Assembly (NCBI GenBank): GCA_017468385.1
Contig: JAFUIQ010000035.1
Span: forward strand, 1 to 64,000
Origin: Clostridia bacterium
Lineage (GTDB): Bacteria; Bacillota; Clostridia; Oscillospirales; CAG-272
DNA: 64,000 bases
Direction of reading: 5' to 3'
In this document: positions 52,528 through 61,126 of the stretch, piece after piece
Position numbering within the stretch: the first letter of the stretch is position 1
How the letters are laid out: each line of letters begins with the position of its first letter
Notes under the pieces: generated by a model
Databases searched by the model: none
Seen by the model: only the letters and a program-made list of their open reading frames with translations
Told to the model about the DNA's origin: nothing
Program-made: the position numbers and the translations under genes

Positions 52528-52985
52528 CCACTTTTTCTTTGCCGACTTGACGCAGTCAATGTCGCACGGGCAGCAAAGAAAAAGTTAACAAAAAGAAACG
52601 CCGTTACAAGGGCGTTGCCCGAGTTGGAGAAATCTCTCCAACTCGACGACCCCCACCACCTCCCCAAAAAGGTGGACGAAAATTTTGTTAAATAATTTTT
52701 TTAAAAGGTTTTTGGGGGTGCGGACCCTTTTTTGGGGAAGGGTCTGCGTCTTCCTCTCGCCATCTTCCACAGCTGAAATTGTTCTCCACTTTTTCTTTGC
52801 CGACTTGACGCAGTCAATGTCGCACAGGCAGCAAAGAAAAAGTTAACAAAAAGAAACGCCGATACGTGGGGTTATGCACCCCACGCCCCCACCACCTTTT
52901 GAAAAAGGTGGACCAAAACTTTGTTAAATAATTTTTTCAAAAGGTTTTTGGGGGTGCGGACCCTTTTTGCAAAAAGGGTCTGCGT
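52528..52985 (+). repeat. Two tandem R2 repeats (copies 3 and 4)
   Basis: Copy 3 (52528-52749) and copy 4 (52786-52985) both carry the CTTTTTCTTTG/CAAAGAAAAAG module, here with the longer insert GCCGACTTGACGCAGTCAAT between the arms, then the CCACC/GGTGG and GGACCC/GGGTC hairpins. Copy 3 has the GAGTTGGAGA/TCTCCAACTC mini-hairpin inserted at 52621-52644. Copy 4 instead has GTGGGG-ttatgca-CCCCAC. The repeat ends 42 bases before the DUF1934 gene. No gene lies in 52446-53026. Confidence 0.85.
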
Positions 52986-53026
52986 CATCTTTTTCTCGCA
53001 TCATCCCACACCACAAGGAGCACAAC

Positions 53027-53545
53027 ATGAAACACATACATCTCCGCATCACTTCCAAAATGGAAGAGGATCGGGTGCCGCCCCGCTGCGGCAATATACA
53101 GATCTCCCCCGCGGAGGAGGACACCATCCTGGACTCCGTGGAGAACGCCCTCCCCGAGGAGAGCGAAAATACGGCGGAGGAATTGTTCACCGAGGCGGTG
53201 ATGGACACCTCCCCCGACGGGCGGATCACCCTGCGGTACGAGGAAAGCGAGCTGTCCGGCATGGAGGGCACTACCACGGAGTTGATCTTCACCAAGGACG
53301 ATCCCAATCTGGTGACGCTTCGCCGCACAGGCACGGTGCGGTGCGCCCTGGTCATGGAGGAGCACAGGCAGCATTCCGGCGTGTACGAAACGCCCGTGAT
53401 GCCCCTGGATCTGACCGTGACCACCCATTCGCTGACAAACACCATCACGGAGGACGGCGGCACACTGGATGCCTATTATTCCCTCCGGTTCGGCACCGTT
53501 ACCACCACCCGCACCCGATTGAAAGTGGAAGTTTTGATGGGGTAA
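53027..53545 (+). CDS. DUF1934 (YwiB-like) calycin-type protein
   Basis: The 172-residue protein fits DUF1934, a small beta-barrel family: GRITLRYEESELSGMEGTTT in the middle (near residue 65), TLRRTGTV near 103, and a C-terminal half of alternating beta strands (LDLTVTTHSLT, TRLKVEVLMG). In several Firmicutes these genes lie near aminoacyl-tRNA synthetase genes, as with asnS here. The function is unknown. The start follows AAGGAG; a longer frame upstream runs into repeat R2. Confidence 0.8.
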   Translation: MKHIHLRITSKMEEDRVPPRCGNIQISPAEEDTILDSVENALPEESENTAEELFTEAVMDTSPDGRITLRYEESELSGMEGTTTELIFTKDDPNLVTLRRTGTVRCALVMEEHRQHSGVYETPVMPLDLTVTTHSLTNTITEDGGTLDAYYSLRFGTVTTTRTRLKVEVLMG

Positions 53546-53577
53546 AAGGGGAAAGACGAACTCCGCAGAAACAATTA

Positions 53578-54076
53578 TTCAAAGATTTTTGGGGGTGCGG
53601 ACCCTTTTGCAAAAGGGTCTGCGTTATCCTCTCGCCATCTTCCACAGCCGAAATCGTTTTCCGCTTTTTCTTTGACACCGCTGGCACAAAGAAAAAGCTA
53701 ACAAAAAGAAACGCCGTTACTTGGGCTACTCGCTCGAGTTGGAGAGTTTCTCCAACTCGCAACCCCGCCACCTTTTGAAAAAGGTGGACCAAAACTTTGA
53801 TAAATCATTCTTTTTCAAAGATTTTTGGGGGTGCGGACCCTTTTGCAAAAGGGTCTGCGTTATCCTCTCGCCATCTTCCACAGCTGAAATTGTTCTCCAC
53901 TTTTTCTTTGGGGCCACAGGCGCAAAGAAAAAGTTATCAAAAAGAAACGCCGATACGTGGGGTTATGCACCCCACGCCCCCACCACCTTTTAAAAAAGGT
54001 GGACCAAAACTTTAATAAATAAACCCTTATTAAAGATTTTTGGGGGTGCGGACCCTTTTTGCAAAAAGGGTCTGCG
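53578..54076 (+). repeat. R2 repeats: one terminal module and two full copies
   Basis: An isolated terminal hairpin (53578-53623) is followed by full copies at 53661-53859 and 53896-54076. The first full copy has the TTGGGCTACTCGC arm interrupted by the GAGTTGGAGA-gtt-TCTCCAACTC mini-hairpin (53736-53758). The second has GTGGGG-ttatgca-CCCCAC. Spacers between copies repeat the phrase CTCGCCATCTTCCACAG, so the larger unit of about 235 bp was amplified in tandem. No gene lies in 53546-54105. Confidence 0.85.
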
Positions 54077-54105
54077 TAAATCCTCCCCCACGAAAGGAGC
54101 CGCCT

Positions 54106-55170
54106 ATGACGGAAAGTGAACTTCGCGATCTTCTGAAGCAGGATATCACCGGCGGATTCCTGTTTTACGGGGACGAAGATTATCTGAAACAGCATTATAA
54201 AAAAGAACTGCGGGCGGCTGCTTTGGCCGACTGCCCGCCGGATCTCATCGATCTGAACCGCATCGCCCTTACGCTGGAGGACGGGGATTTTTCCGAATTG
54301 ACCACCGCTCTGGCCACTTTGCCCATGATGTCTCAGAAGAAAATCGTGGAGGTGACGCCCCCCAACATGGGCGGCTGGCGGGAAAAGGAGCGAAAGTCCT
54401 TTCTCGATGCCATCGACGGCATCGCCGATTCCCCGGACACCGTTCTTCTGGTGATTGCCCCTCGGGGCACGCTGGATCCCGGCACGGCCAAAAAGCCCGC
54501 CGCCTTTTTCCGCGCGTTGAGTGCCCATCTGACTCCCGTGGAATTTCCCTACCAGACCGGCGTAAGATTGCGCCGCTGGGTGGAGCGGCATTTCGCCCGG
54601 GCGGAGATCGCCGTGTCCGAGGATGCCATGGCCACTCTTCTTTCCCGCTGTCCCCAGGACATGACGGGTTTGTCGGGGGAGATTGAGAAGCTGATCGCCT
54701 ACTGCCTGGCCAATCACATCCCCGCCGTCACGCCGGAGATCGTCACCCGGGTCACATCCCCCGCCTTGCGGGAGGATGCCTTTGCCCTCGCCAACGCGGT
54801 GTTGGCCGGTGATCGCACGGCGGCCCTGGCCGCGCTGGATGTGTATCGGAAGCGGAAGGACGAGCCCATCGCGGTGCTGACCACCTTATCCCGGGTGATG
54901 AGCGACTTGCTCACCGTATCGGTGATGGTGGAGGGCGGGGCGGACAAGGGAGAGATCGCCCGCGCTTTGAAAATGCACGAATACAAGGCATCCCTGTACA
55001 TGAAGAGCGCCCAGGGATTCGGCACAGCCCGGCTGGCCGCGTCGCTGAACCGATGCCGGGAGGCGGATCGGCAGATGAAATCCTCCGCTGTGGCGGGATT
55101 TATCCCCATCGAGCGGCTGATCTGCACCATGCCCCGGGCCGGCGTGAAAAAATCCTCCGAGGGCAGGTAA
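54106..55170 (+). CDS. holA: DNA polymerase III delta subunit
   Basis: HolA is the clamp-loader subunit that opens the DnaN ring. The 354-residue protein matches the family: GGFLFYGDEDYLKQ near residue 14, SQKKIVEV near 81, QDMTGLSGEIEKLIAY near 185 and REDAFALANAVLAGD near 224, with normal length. Start 54106 follows AAAGGAG; the longer frame lies in repeat R2. It is followed after 4 bases by the toprim gene, suggesting an operon. Confidence 0.92.
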   Translation: MTESELRDLLKQDITGGFLFYGDEDYLKQHYKKELRAAALADCPPDLIDLNRIALTLEDGDFSELTTALATLPMMSQKKIVEVTPPNMGGWREKERKSFLDAIDGIADSPDTVLLVIAPRGTLDPGTAKKPAAFFRALSAHLTPVEFPYQTGVRLRRWVERHFARAEIAVSEDAMATLLSRCPQDMTGLSGEIEKLIAYCLANHIPAVTPEIVTRVTSPALREDAFALANAVLAGDRTAALAALDVYRKRKDEPIAVLTTLSRVMSDLLTVSVMVEGGADKGEIARALKMHEYKASLYMKSAQGFGTARLAASLNRCREADRQMKSSAVAGFIPIERLICTMPRAGVKKSSEGR

Positions 55171-55174
55171 TCCC

Positions 55175-55786
55175 ATGAGCCAAGAGAAACTGCACATCCC
55201 CTATCCCGTGATCGTGGAGGGCAAGTACGACAAGATCCGCCTCTCGAATGTGATCGACGGCGTGATCCTCACCACGGCGGGATTCGGCGTGTTCAATCAT
55301 AAAGAAAAGCTGTCCCTGATCAAGAAATTGGCCGCCCCCGGCGGGGTGATCGTTCTGACGGACAGCGACGGGGCGGGCAAGGTGATCCGCTCCCACATCA
55401 CATCCGCTCTCCCCAAGGAGATGGTGTACCACTTGTACATCCCCGAGATCAAGGGGAAGGAAAAGCGAAAATCCGCCCCCTCCAAGGCGGGAACGCTGGG
55501 CGTGGAGGGCATGGAGGACGATCTTCTTAGACAGTTGTTCGCTCCCTTCGCCGCCGATATGCCCCGGGAAATACAGCGGGGCGGCATCACCAAGGCGGAC
55601 TTTTTCGCCCTGTCCCTGACGGGATGCGACGGATCCGCCGACCGGCGGGATCGGCTGTGCCGTCATCTGGGACTGCCCGCGGGCATGACGCCGGGGGCCC
55701 TGTTGGATGCGGTCAACATTTTGTACGACAAAGAATCCTTCACCGCTCTGGCGGAATCCTTTTTCCGAGGGGAGGAATCGGTGTGA
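55175..55786 (+). CDS. RNase M5-like toprim protein
   Basis: The 203-residue protein has a toprim domain with the acidic motifs VEGKYDK near residue 14 and LTDSDGAGKVIRSHI near 61, then GVEGMED near 110 and a C-terminal DUF4093-like region (ITKADFFALSLTG). RNase M5 (RnmV) matures 5S rRNA in Firmicutes and is usually 180-190 residues with a neighbouring rsmA, which is missing here. Assignment to RnmV itself is therefore tentative. Its stop overlaps the GTG start of the GtrA gene. Confidence 0.82.
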   Translation: MSQEKLHIPYPVIVEGKYDKIRLSNVIDGVILTTAGFGVFNHKEKLSLIKKLAAPGGVIVLTDSDGAGKVIRSHITSALPKEMVYHLYIPEIKGKEKRKSAPSKAGTLGVEGMEDDLLRQLFAPFAADMPREIQRGGITKADFFALSLTGCDGSADRRDRLCRHLGLPAGMTPGALLDAVNILYDKESFTALAESFFRGEESV

Positions 55787-56268
55787 AAGCCTTTTTTGAA
55801 AAATACCGGGAGATAATTCTGTATCTGATCTTCGGCGTGCTGACCACCGCGGTGTCCTTTATCACCTATTTTCTTCTGTTCCATGTGGGCGTGTCCCTCA
55901 TCGGGCAGGCATATGAGTGGTATATCCGCGCCGCCGCCCAGATTCTGCAGTGGGTGGCGGGGGTGCTGTTCGCCTTCTTCACCAATAAGAAGTATGTGTT
56001 CGGCGACACCAATACACAGACCCGCCATATGTGGCGGAAGCTGGCGGAATTTTCCGCGTCCCGCGTGCTGACGCTGGTGCTGGATACCGTCCTCACTTTC
56101 GGAATTGTGGCGCTGCTGGCCGCGCTTTCCTATGAAGCGATCCTTCTGCCCCTGGTGAAGATCCCCCTCAGCGCGGATCTGATCGCCAAGTGCGTGGCCG
56201 CCGTGTTCGTCATCGTGGGGAATTACATCCTCAGCAAGATTTTTGTGTTTAGGAAATCGCGGGAATGA
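55783..56268 (+). CDS. GtrA family membrane protein
   Basis: The 161-residue protein has four membrane segments (about residues 10-28, 38-60, 85-105 and 130-152) and the GtrA motifs FGVLTTAVSFITYF, FAFFTNKKYVF and the C-terminal NYILSKIFVFRK. GtrA proteins are thought to move lipid-linked sugars across the membrane for cell-surface glycosylation. A GTG start at 55783 overlaps the preceding TGA and follows GGGGAGG. No glycosyltransferase is adjacent. Confidence 0.88.
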   Translation: MKAFFEKYREIILYLIFGVLTTAVSFITYFLLFHVGVSLIGQAYEWYIRAAAQILQWVAGVLFAFFTNKKYVFGDTNTQTRHMWRKLAEFSASRVLTLVLDTVLTFGIVALLAALSYEAILLPLVKIPLSADLIAKCVAAVFVIVGNYILSKIFVFRKSRE

Positions 56269-56290
56269 GGAGGGTCTTTCTCCACGGCGG

Positions 56291-56540
56291 ACGTGACACC
56301 TCATCCACCATTTTGCTCCTCAAAATGGTCCCCCTTCTCCCTCTGGAGAAGGCTCGGGTAGAATCCCGCTTCACCCGTAGGGGGGCGTTTCGCCTCCCGT
56401 GGAGAAATTCCCAACCGAACGTGGCGGGCGTTCAAAGAACGCCCCTACGACAGAACTGTTCGTATATCCGTACGGGTGAGGATAAACAAACCCCCCGCCT
56501 ACCCCGTAGGGGCGAACTGTGTTCGCCCGTTTTGTAACAC
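56291..56540. repeat. R4 copy 2 followed by GTAGGGGCG-type repeats
   Basis: The R4 part has CCTCATCCA, the variable hairpin CCATTTTG-ctcct-CAAAATGG (56308-56328) and the fixed hairpin CCTTCTCC-ctct-GGAGAAGG (56333-56352). It is followed by GGGCGTTC-aaa-GAACGCCC (about 56428-56447) and GTAGGGGCGAAC-tgt-GTTCGCCC (56505-56529) palindromes. The gap 56269-56619 has no gene; only the mnmG ribosome binding site follows. Confidence 0.65.
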
Positions 56541-56619
56541 CCAAACGGCACGTTTCTACGGAGATCGCGCCATCTCTTTTTTTCGAAAAATACCATTCCA
56601 TTCTCACTTGGAGTAACAT

Positions 56620-58494
56620 ATGTACGATATTATTGTCATCGGTGCGGGGCACGCGGGGTGCGAAGCCGCCCTGGCCGCCGCCCGTATGGGATGCAAAACC
56701 GCTCTTTTCACTCTGTCGCTGGATGCGGTGGCCAATCTTCCCTGCAATCCCTCCGTGGGCGGCACCGCCAAGGGCCATCTGGTCTACGAGATTGATGCCC
56801 TGGGCGGCGAGATGGGCTTTGCGGCCGACGTGGCCACCATCCAATCCCGCACGCTGAATACAGGCAAGGGCGCCGCCGTTCGATCCAAGCGGGTCCAGGC
56901 GGATCGCACCGTGTACACCGCCCATATGAAAAAAGTGCTGGAAAATCAGAGCAATCTGTATCTGATCCAGGCGGAAGTCACCGATATTCTCACGGAAGAT
57001 TTGCCCGACGGACGGAAAATCGTCCGGGGCGTTGTGGCCTGCCCCGGCGGCGAATTTTTGGCCCGGGCGGTGATTATTTCTACCGGAACGTATCTTTCGG
57101 GACATACCCACATCGGCACGGTGCAGAGGGAATCCGGCCCCGACAATTCCCTGCCGGCGGCCTTTTTGTCCGCGTCGCTCCGGGCGGCGGGACTTCCCCT
57201 CCAGCGCTTCAAAACCGGCACGCCGCCCCGCATCCACCGCCGATCCATTGATTTTGATGAGTTGGAGATCCATCCGGGGGATGATTATATCGTGCCCTTC
57301 TCCCGCCGCACCGACGAGGCGGCCTTGAATCGGATCACCCAGATCCCCTGCCACATCACCTACACCAACGGGGAAACCCACCGCATCATCCATGAGAATA
57401 TCCATCTGTCCCCCATGTATTCGGGGCAGATCCACGGCACAGGCCCCCGCTACTGCCCCTCCATTGAGGATAAAATCGTCCGCTTCGCCGAAAAGCCCCG
57501 TCATCAGCTCTTTGTGGAGCCTATGGGACTGCATACGGACGAGATCTATCTGCAGGGATTTTCTTCTTCCCTGCCGGCGGAGGTCCAGTACCGCATGCTC
57601 CGCTCCCTGAATGGTTTCCGCCACGCGGAGATCATGCGCTACGCCTATGCCATCGAGTACGACTGCATCGATCCCACCGCCCTGCTCCCTACCTTGGAGA
57701 CGAAAGCGGTGGAGAATCTCTTTGGCGCGGGCCAGTTCAACGGCACCTCCGGCTACGAGGAAGCCGCCGCCCAGGGGCTGATCGCCGCCATCAATGCCGC
57801 AGGAAAACTGCAGGGGCGGGATCCGCTGATTCTCTCCCGTTCTTCCTCCTATATCGGCGTGCTCATCGACGATCTGGTGACAAAAGGCACTGCCGAGCCC
57901 TACCGCATGATGACCTCCCGCTCCGAATTCCGCCTGCTGCTAAGACAGGATAACGCGGAGGAGCGGCTGATCGAATTTGGCCGGGCCTGCGGGCTGATCA
58001 GCGAGGATCGGTACAGGGAATTCCTCGCCCACAGAGAAATCATCGAAGCGGAGAAATCCCGTCTGTTAAGAACGCATGTTCGGCCTATCCCGGAGACGAA
58101 CGAAATACTGGAAAGCGCGGGCTCCACGCCGCTCTCCACCGGGGCATCCATGGCGGATCTGTTGCGCCGGCCCCAGATCACTTATGATACTCTTGCTCCC
58201 CTGGATCCGGATCGGCCGGAATTGCACCGCCGGGAGACGGATGCGGTGGAGACGGAGATCAAATACGAGGGCTACGTCCGCCGGCAGGAGGATGCGGCCC
58301 GGCGTCTCAGAAAGATGGACGACGTGCCCCTGTCCCCCGATCTGGATTATGCCGCCATCGCCGGTCTGCGCATCGAGGCGGCCCAGAAGCTGGCCGCAGT
58401 GCGGCCCTTGAGCATCGGCCAGGCGCAAAGAATCTCCGGCGTCAACCCGGCAGACATCACGGTGCTGATGATCTATCTGGGACAGAAGAAGTGA
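56620..58494 (+). CDS. mnmG: tRNA uridine-5-carboxymethylaminomethyl modification enzyme MnmG
   Basis: MnmG (GidA) works with MnmE to add carboxymethylaminomethyl groups to the wobble uridine of several tRNAs. The 624-residue protein has the FAD-binding IIVIGAGHAGCEAALAAARMG motif at the N-terminus (split, residues 4-24), CNPSVGGTAKGHLVYEIDALGG near 42, KTGTPPR near 196, and the C-terminal ISGVNPADITVL. TTGGAG precedes the start. mnmE, the usual upstream partner, is not in the window. It begins the mnmG-rsmG-noc-parA-parB block. Confidence 0.96.
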   Translation: MYDIIVIGAGHAGCEAALAAARMGCKTALFTLSLDAVANLPCNPSVGGTAKGHLVYEIDALGGEMGFAADVATIQSRTLNTGKGAAVRSKRVQADRTVYTAHMKKVLENQSNLYLIQAEVTDILTEDLPDGRKIVRGVVACPGGEFLARAVIISTGTYLSGHTHIGTVQRESGPDNSLPAAFLSASLRAAGLPLQRFKTGTPPRIHRRSIDFDELEIHPGDDYIVPFSRRTDEAALNRITQIPCHITYTNGETHRIIHENIHLSPMYSGQIHGTGPRYCPSIEDKIVRFAEKPRHQLFVEPMGLHTDEIYLQGFSSSLPAEVQYRMLRSLNGFRHAEIMRYAYAIEYDCIDPTALLPTLETKAVENLFGAGQFNGTSGYEEAAAQGLIAAINAAGKLQGRDPLILSRSSSYIGVLIDDLVTKGTAEPYRMMTSRSEFRLLLRQDNAEERLIEFGRACGLISEDRYREFLAHREIIEAEKSRLLRTHVRPIPETNEILESAGSTPLSTGASMADLLRRPQITYDTLAPLDPDRPELHRRETDAVETEIKYEGYVRRQEDAARRLRKMDDVPLSPDLDYAAIAGLRIEAAQKLAAVRPLSIGQAQRISGVNPADITVLMIYLGQKK

Positions 58495-58794
58495 GGTATG
58501 ATCGCCTGGCGGCTTACCGTTTCGTGAAAGCGAAATCGCACGATGCTACAATATAATTATTTGTCTGTCTTTTACGGGTAAAGATAGGCGTAAAACCTTG
58601 CTTTATCCGGTAGGGGTTGGCGCCCTCGACAACCCGTTTCGTGAAAGCAAAAATCGTACAATGCGGGAGGAGCAAGCCCCTCCCCTACAAGATAATAGAG
58701 CGTTTATCCGAACGGGTGACGCGCCAAAAACACCCCACTATCCACCGTTTACTATAACCGGGCCTATTTATACAACCAACCGAAAGGAATCATC
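58495..58794. repeat. Gap with short direct and inverted repeats
   Basis: CGTTTCGTGAAAGC occurs twice (58518-58531 and 58635-58648), each followed by a similar AAATCG-AC-ATGC phrase, giving direct repeats about 117 bp apart. A GGTAGGGG (about 58610) and CCCCTAC (about 58673-58680) pair bracket the second copy. No gene, promoter or terminator is convincing apart from the GAAAGGAATC ribosome binding site of rsmG. Confidence 0.45.
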
Positions 58795-59532
58795 ATGGAC
58801 CACCTTTCCATATATGAGGATACGATCCGCCGCTTTGCGGCCTGCGAGGAAATCCCCGCCCCCTTCCGCACGGAGGAAATCGCCCGCCGCATGGGCGTGA
58901 TCGCCGAGCAGCTGCTGATCGATAACGGGAAATTCAATCTCACCGCCATCACCGATCCGGAGGAGATCTTTTATAAGCATATCCTGGATTCCGTGATTTG
59001 CGCCGATGTGATCCCTGCCGGGGAGGATGTTACCCTCCTGGACGTGGGAAGCGGAGCGGGATTTCCCTCCTTGCCCATCGCCGCCTGCCGTCCGAATGTG
59101 CGCGTTACCGCCATGGATGCTACGGCCAAGAAATGCATGCACATGAACGACACCGCCGCCACCGCGCAGATTTCCAATTTTGCCGCTGTATCCGGCCGGG
59201 CGGAGGAATTTTCCCGCACCAAGCTGTATCGGGAGCAGTTCGATTTCGTCACCGCACGGGCGGTGGCCCGACTGCCGATTCTGGCGGAATTGTGCCTGCC
59301 TTTTGTGAAGGTGGGCGGATGCTTCATCGCCATGAAGGGCAAAACCGCCCCGGAGGAATTGGAATATTCCATCCACGGCTTACAGAAATTGGGTGGTAAA
59401 GTGGAGGATTCCCGGAAATATTTCGTTCCCGGGGACGAAAATCCCCGCTATCTGCTCACGATCCGCAAAATTTCCCCCACTCCCGCCGCCTATCCGCGGC
59501 AATATGCACAGATGGCAAAAAAGCCCCTCTGA
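58795..59532 (+). CDS. rsmG: 16S rRNA (guanine-527 N7) methyltransferase
   Basis: RsmG (GidB) methylates G527 of 16S rRNA. The 245-residue protein has NLTAITDPEEIFYKHILDS near residue 48, the SAM-binding motif LLDVGSGAGFPSLPIA near 80, and VTARAVARLPILAE near 155, all typical. GAAAGGAATC precedes the start. It sits between mnmG and noc as in B. subtilis. Confidence 0.96.
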   Translation: MDHLSIYEDTIRRFAACEEIPAPFRTEEIARRMGVIAEQLLIDNGKFNLTAITDPEEIFYKHILDSVICADVIPAGEDVTLLDVGSGAGFPSLPIAACRPNVRVTAMDATAKKCMHMNDTAATAQISNFAAVSGRAEEFSRTKLYREQFDFVTARAVARLPILAELCLPFVKVGGCFIAMKGKTAPEELEYSIHGLQKLGGKVEDSRKYFVPGDENPRYLLTIRKISPTPAAYPRQYAQMAKKPL

Positions 59533-59688
59533 TAGCGGATTCCGGTCATTCCCAACCGAACTCCGACGGAATAAAATTTTATTGGCCCGCGCAAAGCGAA
59601 ACATTTTCCCATTCTCGGTGTGCTACAATATTTCCGCTGAACATTCCCAAAGGAAATGAAAGTGGAAAATTGTAAAGGAGATAGGAAA

Positions 59689-60618
59689 ATGTTTTTTTAT
59701 TCCAATGAAAGTGCGGAAAAGGAATCAGCCCTGGGCTTGCCCCGCTATGCCCCGACAAAATCGGACAAAACCATCCGTTTTGGGCGGGAAAAACGGGGGA
59801 TTCCCGACGCGGCGGCGGTAAAAATGCTGCCGCGGGAGGATATTTCCCCCAATCCCAGCCAGCCGCGGCGGTTTTTTGAGGCGGAGGCCATTGCGTCTCT
59901 GGCGGACAGCATCCGCCAGTACGGGATCATCCAGCCGCTGACCGTGCGCCATTTGATCCACGGGGACAAGTACGAGCTGATCGCGGGGGAGCGACGCCTT
60001 CGTGCGGCGGCCCTCCTGGGGATGGAATCCGTTCCCTGCGTGATTCTGGAGATCGACGAGACGGAATCCGCGGCCCTGGCCATCATTGAGAATCTCCAGC
60101 GGGAGAATCTGAACATGTTTGAGCAGGCGTCGGCCATTTCGTCCCTGATTCGGATGTATGATCTGACGCAGGAGGATATCGCCCGGAAATTGTCCGTCAG
60201 CCAATCCTTTGTGGCCAACAAACTGCGGCTTTTGCGGTATTTGCCGGACGAGCGGACGCTGATTTTGTCCTCCGGATTGACGGAACGGCACGCCCGTGGG
60301 CTCCTTCGGCTGACGGGGGACGATCGGCTGACGGCGCTAAAGCACGTGATTGAGCATCATCTGAACGTGGCGGAGACGGAGGAATACGTGGAATCCCTGC
60401 TGCATCCGCCGGTGGAAGAGGACAAGCCATCTCCTGCGGCGGAGGCAGCGCGGCCGCGGCAGAAATGGGTGATCCGGGATGTGCGGCTGTTTTTCAATTC
60501 GATCCATCACGCGGTGGATGTAATGCGGCAGGCGGGGATCGCGGCGGAAACATCCCGCCGGGAGACGGAGGACACCACGGAGATTCTGATCCGGATCCCT
60601 AAGAAGTCTGATGGCTGA
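59689..60618 (+). CDS. noc: Nucleoid occlusion-type ParB paralogue
   Basis: The 309-residue protein is a ParB-family DNA-binding CTPase: ParB_N domain with LIAGERRLRAAALLG near residue 103, ENLQRENLNMFEQA near 143, and an HTH (TQEDIARKLSVSQSFVANKLRLLR split, near 168). Position between rsmG and parA is that of noc in B. subtilis, where Noc prevents division over the nucleoid. A hydrophobic N-terminal MFFY could contribute to membrane contact. ATG 59689 follows AAAGGAGATAGG. Noc versus a second chromosomal ParB is decided here by position only. Confidence 0.82.
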   Translation: MFFYSNESAEKESALGLPRYAPTKSDKTIRFGREKRGIPDAAAVKMLPREDISPNPSQPRRFFEAEAIASLADSIRQYGIIQPLTVRHLIHGDKYELIAGERRLRAAALLGMESVPCVILEIDETESAALAIIENLQRENLNMFEQASAISSLIRMYDLTQEDIARKLSVSQSFVANKLRLLRYLPDERTLILSSGLTERHARGLLRLTGDDRLTALKHVIEHHLNVAETEEYVESLLHPPVEEDKPSPAAEAARPRQKWVIRDVRLFFNSIHHAVDVMRQAGIAAETSRRETEDTTEILIRIPKKSDG

Positions 60619-60625
60619 GTAAAAT

Positions 60626-60890
60626 GTGGACCCTTTTTGCAAAAAGGGTCCACACCCCCAAAAACCTTAAATAAGGAATTTATTATAAAAGTTTTCGTCC
60701 ACCTTTTTCAAAAGGTGGTGCCGGGTGCGGGGTGCATAACCCCGCATAATGGCGTTTCTTTTTGAAAGCTTTTTCTTTGCGCTTTGGCCCCAAAGAAAAA
60801 GCGGCAAGCAATTTCAGCCGTATCATATGGCACGAGGATAACGCAGACCCTTTTTGCAAAAAGGGTCCACACCCCCAAAAACCTTAAATA
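60626..60890 (-). repeat. R2 repeats in minus orientation
   Basis: A full R2 unit (60626-60803) runs opposite to the others: GGACCCTTTTTGCAAAAAGG-type hairpin, ACACCCCCAAAAACC, CCACCTTTTTCAAAAGGTGG, CGGGGTGCATAACCCCG, then CTTTTTCTTTGC and CAAAGAAAAAG. A second terminal module follows at 60841-60890. Together with parS it fills the noc-parA gap. Confidence 0.75.
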
Positions 60891-60915
60891 AGGGATTCAG
60901 TCACCATCTTTTTAT

Positions 60916-60931
60916 TGTTTCACGTGAAACA
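60916..60931. other. parS: parS site 1
   Basis: TGTTTCACGTGAAACA is the perfect 16-bp parS palindrome bound by chromosomal ParB. It lies between noc and parA. Confidence 0.97.
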
Positions 60932-60960
60932 ATGATGCCGCCGAAATAGCAAAACCATAA

Positions 60961-60976
60961 TGTTTCACGTGAAACA
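60961..60976. other. parS: parS site 2
   Basis: A second perfect TGTTTCACGTGAAACA, 45 bp centre to centre from the first. Two adjacent sites would seed ParB loading about 22 kb from oriC. Confidence 0.97.
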
Positions 60977-60995
60977 TTTTCAGATAGCACGAATA

Positions 60996-61033
60996 ACCCC
61001 CACCACCTCCCCAAAAAGGTGGACGAAAATTTA
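60996..61033 (+). repeat. R2 fragment (CCACC module)
   Basis: CCCCCACCACCTCCCCAAAA followed by AGGTGGACGAAAATTT matches the middle of R2 copy 3 and has neither flanking module. Confidence 0.6.
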
Positions 61034-61070
61034 TAAAAGGCGTTCTCGACTCATTATTTACATTCTCTCC

Positions 61071-61099
61071 TTGATTTCCCCCGGCAAAAATGCTATACT
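61071..61099 (+). promoter_or_regulatory. parA promoter
   Basis: TTGATT (61071-61076) and TATACT (61094-61099) are 17 nt apart, 28 bases before the parA start. Confidence 0.75.
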
Positions 61100-61126
61100 A
61101 TATCCATCCATTCACGGGGGGACAGT

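Noticed and set aside
52528..54076. A CRISPR array was considered for the tandem repeats here
   Set aside because: Units are about 200-235 bp of hairpins with no short repeat-unique spacer pattern, a gene lies inside the cluster, and no cas gene is nearby.
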